NCBI GenBank assembly: GCA_009919445.1
Contig: RGBY01000100.1
Span: forward strand, 1 to 8,250
Origin: Planctomycetia bacterium
GTDB taxonomy: Bacteria > Planctomycetota > Planctomycetia > Pirellulales > UBA1268
Direction: 5' to 3'
DNA length: 8,250 nucleotides
Shown: in pieces, positions 1 through 4,922 of the stretch
Layout of the letters: each line of letters begins with the position of its first letter
How positions within the stretch are numbered: position 1 is the first letter of the stretch
Translations under genes and position numbers: made by a program
Notes under the pieces: generated by a model
What the model was told of the DNA's origin: nothing
Database searches by the model: none
The model's input: the letters and a program-made list of their open reading frames with translations, nothing else

Positions 1-252
1 GTGCGACCTGAGGCGGCCGGGTATCGGCTGACACCGCAGGGACGCACAGAAGCCGAACTGATTGTCCGGTCGCACCGGCTTTGGGAAACCTGGCTGGGGC
101 GTCATGCCGATCTGCCTGTGGATCATCTCCATCCGCCAGCAGAATGGATCGAGCATCATCTGGGGGCCAGATTGCGGCGACAGATTGAGGCCGACCTTGG
201 CCGGGATACCCGTGACCCGCATGGCAGTGCGATTCCACCCGAGCGATCCTGA
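1..252 (+). CDS. C-terminal part of a DtxR/MntR-type metal-dependent regulator domain (5' partial)
   Basis: The frame is open from the window edge to a TGA at 250-252, so the first codon (GTG) is probably internal and the gene starts outside. The 83 visible residues match the metal-binding and dimerisation domain of DtxR/MntR regulators: LTPQG at the end of the wing, then IVRSHRLWE, then HLHPPAEWIEHHL, ending in DPHGSAIP. Spacing fits the DtxR metal ligands exactly: H25, E29, H44, E48, E51 and H52 correspond to DtxR H79, E83, H98, C102, E105 and H106. Glu in place of Cys102 is the manganese-type (MntR) arrangement. There is no SH3-like third domain. From family knowledge such proteins repress metal uptake genes when loaded with Mn or Fe. 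In planctomycetes the domain can be fused to a metal ABC permease, which cannot be tested here because the N-terminus is missing. Confidence 0.85.
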   Translation: MRPEAAGYRLTPQGRTEAELIVRSHRLWETWLGRHADLPVDHLHPPAEWIEHHLGARLRRQIEADLGRDTRDPHGSAIPPERS

Positions 253-345
253 GCGGAAAGGGGCTTGGTGGCCGTCACGCTTTTGTGGTGACCAGGTCGA
301 GACGCAGACAGTCTTTGGTTTGTTTCTGGTGTGGCTGTGATCAAG

Positions 346-412
346 AAGGAGGAAGTCGTGCAGTGAAAGCCATGCAGGGCTAAGACTTGTGGACACGATT
401 AGCAGTGTCTTA
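346..412 (+). promoter_or_regulatory. Orphan ribosome binding site, mini-ORF and competing hairpins in the esterase leader
   Basis: This is the notable part of the 240-base gap between the regulator and the esterase. AAGGAGG at 346-352 is a consensus Shine-Dalgarno, yet only tiny frames follow: GTG-CAG-TGA at 358-366, and a six-codon GTG frame at 363-383 (predicted MKAMQG). The stop of the second overlaps TAAGAC (381-386), which can pair with GTCTTA (407-412). An alternative hairpin, GACAC (392-396) with GTGTC (405-409), excludes the first. This arrangement resembles a leader peptide with an attenuator, but the stems are short and no strong U-run follows. A weak promoter match (TTGTGG 387-392, 18 bases, TATTCT 411-416) overlaps it. 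Chance or gene remnants are equally possible. Confidence 0.25.
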
Positions 413-493
413 TTCTGCAAGCGTTCGTCCATGTTGCCGGTGGTCTGAGGCAGCGGCAGACGCGTCCGGAATCAACCACGAAGGTGAGAGGCA

Positions 494-1762
494 ATGATGC
501 AGCGTCGAGGAGTGCAGGCACTTCCCCAGCCGGCAAGGCGGCTGAGTCTGACGGCGGTAATGGTCTTTGTCAGCCTCATGGTGGGAGCCTGTCTCCACGC
601 AGCCGAGTTTGCCGAGCAACGCCGACTGGTGTTGGCTCTTGGTGACTTGACGACTGCCCCGACGATGACCGCTGCTGCCGGCTTTGCGGTGAAAGATGGC
701 GTGCGGCCAGTTTTCTTTGAGGGGCTTCCCTGGCAGGGGCGGCCTACAAAGGTCTTCGCCTGGCTCGGTATCCCCGAAGGCAAGGCCGGCAAATTGCCGG
801 GGGTCGTGCTTGTGCACGGAGGAGGGGGCACAGCCTTTCGTGACTGGGTCAAACGCTGGAACGACCGTGGCTTTGCCGCCATCAGTATTGCGGTCGAAGG
901 GCAGACCGACAAGAAAGAAGCCAACGCTGCCTATGGCAGCATTGCCACGAAGTGGAACAAGCATGAGTTTTCTGGCCCACAACGTGTCGGCATCTATCAC
1001 GATTCGGATCAGCCGCTGCCCGACCAGTGGATGTATCACGCGGTGGCCGACACCATCCTCGCCAACTCTCTGCTGCGGGCCCAGCCTGGGGTGAATGCGG
1101 ATCAGGTCGGGCTCATGGGAATTTCGTGGGGCGGGGTCATCACCAGCACGGTTGTTGGCATCGATAGTCGATTTGCCTTTGCGATTCCTACCTATGGCTG
1201 TGGCAGTCTGGCCGACGCAGCCAATCAGTACGGCCGGGCGCTTGGCGACAATCAGGTCTATCAGCAGATCTGGGATCCGCTCTTGCGGCTGTCGCGGACA
1301 ACGATGCCCGCGCTCTGGTTTTCGTGGCCTCAGGACAAACATTTCCCGCTTGATGCCGTGGCAGACTGCTACAAGGCAGCCTCGGGGCCACACCAGCTAA
1401 CACTGGTACCTGGAATGGGACATGGCCATGGCCCCCCGTGGCAGCGGCCAGAGTCGTATGCCTTTGCCGAGGCAGTTGTGCACACCGGGAAGCCGTGGTG
1501 CCAGCAGACTGGCCTCGTGGCCAAGGGAGCCGACAGATCGGTACGGTTTCAGTCCACCAAGCCCTTTGATCGTGCCGTCCTGGTGTCGACTACGGATGTC
1601 GGGGTGACGGGATCCCGAAGCTGGCATGAATCACCGGCAACACTCACGCAGGAAGAGAATGGCGACTGGGTTGCCTCGGCGACGCTACCGCCAAAAACCA
1701 CGGCCTGGTTTTTCAACCTCTTCAGTGGTGATCTGGTTGCCAGTTCTGACTATCAGGACTGA
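494..1762 (+). CDS. Secreted alpha/beta hydrolase, acetylxylan esterase / dienelactone hydrolase-like
   Basis: This 422-residue protein probably cleaves ester bonds, plausibly acetyl groups on polysaccharides, outside the cytoplasm. The N-terminus has a basic stretch (residues 1-16), a hydrophobic core (17-33) and a likely signal peptidase site near HAA (35-37). A lipoprotein at C33 is less likely because the lipobox is poor. The hydrolase core shows the oxyanion strand GVVLVHGGGG (103-112), the nucleophile elbow GISWGG with Ser211, a probable acid Asp281 in PQDKHF, and a catalytic His at 310 or 312 in GMGHGHG. Residues about 345-422 look like a separate beta-rich tail domain. The start is the first of two adjacent ATGs, with AAGGTGAG at 481-488 six bases upstream. 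Substrate is unknown. It could equally be filed as a prolyl-oligopeptidase-type hydrolase, but the fold and secretion are clear. Confidence 0.85.
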   Translation: MMQRRGVQALPQPARRLSLTAVMVFVSLMVGACLHAAEFAEQRRLVLALGDLTTAPTMTAAAGFAVKDGVRPVFFEGLPWQGRPTKVFAWLGIPEGKAGKLPGVVLVHGGGGTAFRDWVKRWNDRGFAAISIAVEGQTDKKEANAAYGSIATKWNKHEFSGPQRVGIYHDSDQPLPDQWMYHAVADTILANSLLRAQPGVNADQVGLMGISWGGVITSTVVGIDSRFAFAIPTYGCGSLADAANQYGRALGDNQVYQQIWDPLLRLSRTTMPALWFSWPQDKHFPLDAVADCYKAASGPHQLTLVPGMGHGHGPPWQRPESYAFAEAVVHTGKPWCQQTGLVAKGADRSVRFQSTKPFDRAVLVSTTDVGVTGSRSWHESPATLTQEENGDWVASATLPPKTTAWFFNLFSGDLVASSDYQD

Positions 1763-1935
1763 GCCAGACCGGCTGCCTCGCTACAAGGCGGGGCAGCGTC
1801 GCCCAACAGCGACGGTCGAGGCACTTTACACACGCCCCGCTCAGGCCCTCGTGGCCAGGCGGTATGCCTTTGAAATCGATACCTTCGGCTACCGGTTTCC
1901 CGCGAGCGAGGCCGCAGCCCTCAGGGCGGCATAAG
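1763..1935 (+). other. Gap after the esterase holding only an open-frame tail
   Basis: No convincing gene starts here. A frame overlapping the esterase (1626-1934) stays open past the esterase stop and ends at TAA 1932-1934, just before the hairpin. Its last 57 codons use G or C at most third positions and look somewhat protein-like (for example RYAFEIDTFGYRFP). There is no ATG after 1762 in that frame, only a GTG at 1849. It may be a remnant of a gene 3' end. The remainder of the gap, 1979-2128, shows no gene. Confidence 0.2.
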
Positions 1936-1978
1936 CCCTGTGCGGTCGCTTCGGCTTTCCCTCAGTAGCCGCACAGGG
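1936..1978 (+). terminator. Perfect 10-bp inverted repeat, probable terminator-like hairpin
   Basis: CCCTGTGCGG (1936-1945) is the exact reverse complement of CCGCACAGGG (1969-1978). The 23-base loop contains a small GC-TTCG-GC tetraloop motif (1948-1955). It lies 173 bases after the esterase stop. There is no T-run on either side, so it is not a textbook intrinsic terminator. It could protect the mRNA 3' end or block read-through into the toxin-antitoxin module. Confidence 0.45.
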
Positions 1979-2132
1979 TTGGTGTCGCAGGCGAGCAGCG
2001 GCTAGCTAAAAAGCTGGACTCGATACCAGGGCAGGTCAATAGACTTTGATGCTTCGCCCACTCGTCAAATAAACCTGCATCTCGTCATTTTCTCTAAAAA
2101 ATGGGAGTTTTCCTGCCAGGAATTCATCGTGA

Positions 2133-2168
2133 CATCATGTAAGGTGATGCTATGGTGTCTTGGTGTCT
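2133..2168 (+). promoter_or_regulatory. Candidate VapB operator: inverted repeat plus tandem 8-bp repeat
   Basis: Directly before the antitoxin ATG at 2171 are CATCA (2133-2137) and TGATG (2145-2149) as an inverted pair, then two exact head-to-tail copies of TGGTGTCT (2153-2160, 2161-2168). A TGCTAT at 2148-2153 could be a -10 box within the array. Ribbon-helix-helix antitoxins usually bind repeats at their own promoter together with the toxin, so autoregulation here is a reasonable inference. There is no Shine-Dalgarno before 2171. Confidence 0.4.
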
Positions 2169-2170
2169 TT

Positions 2171-2437
2171 ATGAGAACAACCGTCCGTATCGACGATAGC
2201 CTGCTGGCTGACCTGAAACGCCGCGCCCACGATGAGCGATGCTCGTTGACCGAACTGGTCAACCGGGTGCTGCGGCGCGGGGTGCGGGCGTTGGGTGAGG
2301 AGGAGACGTCGTCTGAGCCTTACCACGAGACAACGCACGCGATGGGACCACCGAAATTGAGCCTGGACAAAGCACTGTCGCTGGCTGCCGCCTTGGAGGA
2401 CGAGCAGGCGGTCGAGAAACTGCTGCGTCGCAAGTAG
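2171..2437 (+). CDS. vapB: VapB-type ribbon-helix-helix antitoxin
   Basis: This is an 88-residue protein. Its N-terminus MRTTVRIDDSLLADLKRRA has the beta-strand and first helix of the ribbon-helix-helix DNA-binding fold, and SLTELVNRVLRRG is the second helix. The C-terminal half (about residues 45-88), with SLDKALSLAAALEDEQ, would be the toxin-binding tail. In this family the antitoxin neutralises the PIN toxin encoded next door and represses its own operon as a dimer. The toxin ATG follows its stop by 8 bases, the usual operon spacing. I chose ATG 2171 because the ribbon strand normally begins at the first residues. An upstream in-frame GTG at 2129 has AGGA 7 bases before it and would add 14 residues rich in Cys and hydrophobics, which is atypical. 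The gene itself looks intact. Confidence 0.8.
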   Translation: MRTTVRIDDSLLADLKRRAHDERCSLTELVNRVLRRGVRALGEEETSSEPYHETTHAMGPPKLSLDKALSLAAALEDEQAVEKLLRRK

Positions 2438-2445
2438 GTTGCTCC

Positions 2446-2882
2446 ATGAAACTCGTCGATCTGAACGTCTTGCTCTACGCAGTTAACCGCGACACCCCGC
2501 ATCATGAGTCTGTTCTGGCATGGTGGGAAAAAACCTGCAGGGCGACGAGCCGGTTGGGTTGGCGTGGGTGGTTCTCCTGGGGTTCCTCCGTCTGGCTACC
2601 AATGGTCACGTCTTTGCTGAACCGTTGTCTTGTGAGGCCGCCGTCGCACACGTTGACCGGTGGCTCGACCATCCGGGCGCCAGGCTGGTGCAGGAAACGG
2701 ATGAACATTGGCGGGTGCTGCGTTCGCTGCTTGATGAGGCGGGAACGGCCGGCAACCTCACCACCGACGCCTACTTGGCAGCACTTGCGATTACACACGG
2801 GGCGACGCTGGCGTCCTGTGATGCCGACTTTGCGAGATTTCGTTCATTGAAATGTGAAAACCCGACGCGTTGCGAGGGATGA
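2446..2882 (+). pseudogene. vapC: VapC-type PIN-domain toxin, disrupted by a -1 frameshift
   Basis: The frame starting at ATG 2446 encodes MKLVDLNVLLYAVNRDTPHH through WWEK (residue 29) and then loses all similarity. The frame one base back continues the family sequence from NLQGDEPVGLAWVVLLGFLR to the stop at 2880-2882. The switch falls in six A at 2528-2533. One extra A would restore a single 145-residue PIN protein of normal length. In the joined protein the likely catalytic acids are D5 (VDLN), D108 (TTDAYLAA) and D126 (SCDADF). Family members are Mg-dependent ribonucleases that cut tRNA or rRNA and are held inactive by VapB. As written, ribosomes would make a 134-residue product lacking most of the active site. 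A homopolymer sequencing error, true inactivation, or slippage on A6 that yields some full-length toxin are all possible. Confidence 0.8.
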
Positions 2883-2883
2883 G

Positions 2884-2923
2884 GCACCGTACGCAAATGA
2901 TACGCACGGTGCTTATCAATTTT
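2884..2923 (+). terminator. Hairpin followed by T-rich tail after the toxin remnant
   Basis: GCACCGT (2884-2890) pairs perfectly with ACGGTGC (2906-2912) around a 15-base loop, followed by TTATCAATTTT (2913-2923). It begins two bases after the toxin stop, where an intrinsic terminator for vapBC is expected. The loop region also carries TACGCA twice (2890-2895 and 2901-2906). The tail is only partly T, so strength is uncertain. Confidence 0.5.
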
Positions 2924-2948
2924 AGGCGAGGTGAGGCGATGTGCTCGG

Positions 2949-3003
2949 GGTGGTGATGAAGCTGATCAGCCGAATAGCACCACCACAGCTTGGGCACCCA
3001 AGC
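2949..3003. repeat. Cluster of nested palindromes between convergent genes
   Basis: GGTGGTG (2949-2955) pairs with CACCACC (2978-2984) and encloses the perfect palindrome GCTGATCAGC (2961-2970). Immediately after, GCTTGGG (2988-2994) pairs with CCCAAGC (2997-3003) across a two-base centre. The rest of this gap to nfo holds only short direct repeats, such as ATCACCAG at 3073-3080 and 3094-3101. No gene is seen from 2883 to 3089. The cluster could end transcription from nfo or be a recombination or mobile-element scar. No T-run supports a classical terminator. Confidence 0.45.
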
Positions 3004-3089
3004 GGAAACTCTTCTCTCAGCCGTGCCGGCGGTGTCCGTGCCGTACGTAGGAATCCTTTTGCCGGGGGCTCCATCACCAGTGGTATCAC

Positions 3090-3905
3090 TCATATCACCA
3101 GCAGGTGTTCGGTCCGCGTGTGATCTGCGACGCCGAGCCGGCCCGTGGTCATCGTCCGTACCTGGGCATGGGAGTCATTGGCGTGAATGAGCTTGAGCCG
3201 CTTCAGACCAATCGTCTGGTCAAACTCCTGCAGGGTCTCATCCAGGGCCGAACGCGGGCTCAGCGGATAGCCCGCTGCAAAGACATGGCAGGTATCGAGG
3301 CAGACAGCGACCCGCGGCTGAAGGGTCTTGGCGCGGTCAATACGCTTGAGCATGGCTGCGATTTCGGCAAAGGTGTCACCCAGGCACGAGCCTTGGCCGG
3401 CTGTGGTTTCAATGAGGATGCCACTGCTGAGGGTTTTGGTCCGCTTGAGGGCCTCAGCAATACCATCAGCAACTCGTCTGACGGCAACGGCTCGTTCCTG
3501 CTCGCCAGCTGCGCCAGGATGGGCAACCACCCACGGAATGCCAAGCATGTCAGCCCGCTCCAGTTCAGTGACCAGGCCAGCGATCGATTTCTCACGCAGG
3601 TCGTCATCGGCGGAGGCCGGGTTGATCAGGTAGGAATCGTGGGCAACGACCAGTTTCAGGCCGGCTTCTGCCACCGCATCACGAAAGGCTGCGGCCACGG
3701 CAGGGTCAAGCGGCTTGACTGCCCACTGGTTGATGTTCCGGGTGAAGACCTGCAAACAGTTGCAGCCAGTCTCCACAGCCCGCTCGACGGCCTTGGGCAT
3801 TCCGCCGGCAATCGAGTGATGGGCGCCGAAGAGTCTCGCAGACCCCGCAGACCGGGAAGCAGGGCGACTGGGGCGACGAGAGGGTGCGGAGGAGGAGCGA
3901 GGCAT
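3090..3905 (-). CDS. nfo: Endonuclease IV (AP endonuclease) with truncated C-terminus
   Basis: This 271-residue TIM-barrel Zn enzyme normally cuts DNA 5' to abasic sites in base-excision repair. The family pattern is clear: FGAHHSIAGG (26-35), NINQW (57-61), VVAHDSYLINPA with H89, WVVAHPGA with H129, IETTAGQGS with E166, VCLDTCHVFAAGYPL with D204 and H207, and LIHANDS with H241. These match E. coli Nfo H69, H109, E145, D179, H182 and H216. After residue about 248 the similarity stops. The Asp-Arg-His motif (D229/H231) and the final ETP segment with E261 are not recognisable, and the chain ends about 39 residues early by comparison with E. coli. The N-terminus has an added Ser/Arg/Pro-rich stretch (2-24), and no alternative start removes it. 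It runs towards vapC and diverges from the gene at 4113. As encoded, it probably lacks a complete trinuclear metal site. Confidence 0.85.
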   Translation of the reverse strand: MPRSSSAPSRRPSRPASRSAGSARLFGAHHSIAGGMPKAVERAVETGCNCLQVFTRNINQWAVKPLDPAVAAAFRDAVAEAGLKLVVAHDSYLINPASADDDLREKSIAGLVTELERADMLGIPWVVAHPGAAGEQERAVAVRRVADGIAEALKRTKTLSSGILIETTAGQGSCLGDTFAEIAAMLKRIDRAKTLQPRVAVCLDTCHVFAAGYPLSPRSALDETLQEFDQTIGLKRLKLIHANDSHAQVRTMTTGRLGVADHTRTEHLLVI

Positions 3906-3973
3906 CAGCGGGTCTCAGCGGGGTGTCGGGGCGGCAAGCCAGGTGAGGGCGTCGAGTGGCAAAAGGGGTGACC

Positions 3974-4022
3974 AAATATCGTCCGTGAATATTTTGCCCA
4001 ATCATCTGCCGACTCGTACACT
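3974..4022 (+). promoter_or_regulatory. Divergent control region with inverted repeat and sigma70-like promoter
   Basis: The 207-base gap between nfo and the rightward membrane protein contains AAATAT (3974-3979) inverted to ATATTT (3989-3994), in an AT-rich island unusual for this DNA. TTGCCC (3994-3999) and TACACT (4017-4022) are separated by exactly 17 bases and each match the sigma70 consensus at four of six positions. They would start RNA about 85 bases before the ATG at 4113. The inverted repeat may be an operator shared with nfo. Confidence 0.35.
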
Positions 4023-4112
4023 GGCGGTAACCAAGAGAGGCGGTTCCTGGGCAATTCGCCGGTCGGGTAGTTTGCTGGTCGGGCAGCTGGTTTGGAAACA
4101 AAGGGTGAAGCA

Positions 4113-4643
4113 ATGGGCATACTTCTTTCTCTCGCCACGCTTGCTGGTGGCATCCTCGCTGGCCTGGCCCTTTCCGTCTTTGTCATTCGGCCGCTGCAGG
4201 CTGCCCGACAGGTTGAACGGCTGGCCCGGCGGCAACGAGACTTTCGCCGGCAACGCGAGCAGCTTGAGGCCAAGTTCATTGACCGAGCCAGTTCCAGTGG
4301 CAAGCCCCGTGGGCTGCGTTGGTCTGATGTCGTGTTTGAAGATGAGGTGAGCTACGCCCGCGACCGCAAGACTGGTGAGCTGCGGGCCCTGGTTGCCATT
4401 GAGGTCTGTTTCGAGGCGATCGAAGGGGGGGGCATGGAGGAGGTTGAGGCAGTCTCGAATGTCCGGGCGGCAACCGCTGAGTTTCGTCACGACGGCGAGT
4501 CCTGGCAGACCGATGGAAGGGTGTTCTTTAACCTCGCGCCCAAGGGACTCATCCGCTACCTCCACACCGATCTTGAGTCAGTCGATCGGATTGCCGATGC
4601 CGTTGGCGTGGGCCCGAAAACGCTTGGGCCGCGAGCAGGCTGA
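4113..4643 (+). CDS. Membrane-anchored protein of unknown function
   Basis: This 176-residue protein belongs to no family I can name. Residues 2-26 form one hydrophobic segment (ILLSLATLAGGILAGLALSVF), probably an N-terminal membrane anchor. A strongly basic, helix-prone stretch follows (about 27-57, with ARRQRDFRRQREQLE) that could be a coiled coil or lie on the membrane surface. Residues about 65-165 form a soluble domain with RGLRWSDVVFEDEVSYARD, then VAIEVCFEAIEGGGMEEVEA and TDGRVFFNLAPKGLIRYL, which looks like an alternating beta fold. I start at ATG 4113, which has AAGGGTGA 5 bases upstream. A TTG at 4092 in the same frame would add 7 residues without a good binding site. Even codon use and the ordered domain layout support a real gene. 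It is divergent from nfo, and a 279-base gap separates it from the lipase. Confidence 0.7.
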   Translation: MGILLSLATLAGGILAGLALSVFVIRPLQAARQVERLARRQRDFRRQREQLEAKFIDRASSSGKPRGLRWSDVVFEDEVSYARDRKTGELRALVAIEVCFEAIEGGGMEEVEAVSNVRAATAEFRHDGESWQTDGRVFFNLAPKGLIRYLHTDLESVDRIADAVGVGPKTLGPRAG

Positions 4644-4676
4644 CTGGCTTCCGGGATCAAAGGCCCAAGGCTCCGG

Positions 4677-4692
4677 CTGGTTTTTAAACCAG
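4677..4692 (+). repeat. AT-centred palindrome in the gap before the lipase
   Basis: CTGGTTT (4677-4683) and AAACCAG (4686-4692) form a perfect inverted repeat around TT, 34 bases after the stop of the preceding gene. It may end that transcript, though no T-run follows. The rest of the 279-base gap holds only a 10-bp direct repeat, GCCGCTGGCT, at 4766-4775 and 4809-4818. No gene is seen. Confidence 0.3.
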
Positions 4693-4922
4693 GCAATTCG
4701 GGGCGGCTCTGGCAATGATCGAAACCCTGAGGCGCAACCGGTGCGGGGTTCTTACCTTGACTGTGGCCGCTGGCTACCGAGTGCAAGCAGCCTTCGCAAG
4801 GTGATGTAGCCGCTGGCTGCCCCTACCTCTGGCAATCAAAGCGGCCGGTCTCTGAAAAACTTGCCCAGCCACGGCCACCGGCCCGATACCTTTCGAGAGA
4901 AGGGGAAAGGGGGCTTGGGCCG

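Noticed and set aside
410..1393. 327-codon open frame on the minus strand opposite the esterase
   Set aside because: The plus-strand hydrolase has a signal peptide and catalytic motifs. The antisense frame is Arg/Pro/His-rich and lacks motifs.
1626..1934. 102-codon frame overlapping the esterase 3' end as a separate gene
   Set aside because: Its ATG is inside the esterase without a ribosome binding site, and the first 45 codons are a shadow. The tail could at most be a remnant.
2002..2032. T-arm-like stretch (CTGG, loop with CTCGAT, CCAG) suggesting a tRNA end or attachment site next to vapBC
   Set aside because: The stem is only 4 bp, the loop departs from the TTCRANY pattern, and no acceptor, D or anticodon arms can be found upstream.
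2129..2170. GTG 2129 as the antitoxin start
   Set aside because: It has a fair ribosome binding site, but the added 14 residues would precede the ribbon strand, which in this family starts at the N-terminus. Kept only as an alternative.
3105..3971. 288-codon open frame on the plus strand opposite nfo
   Set aside because: nfo motifs on the minus strand are unmistakable. The opposite frame has low-complexity, unrelated protein sequence typical of a GC-rich antisense shadow.
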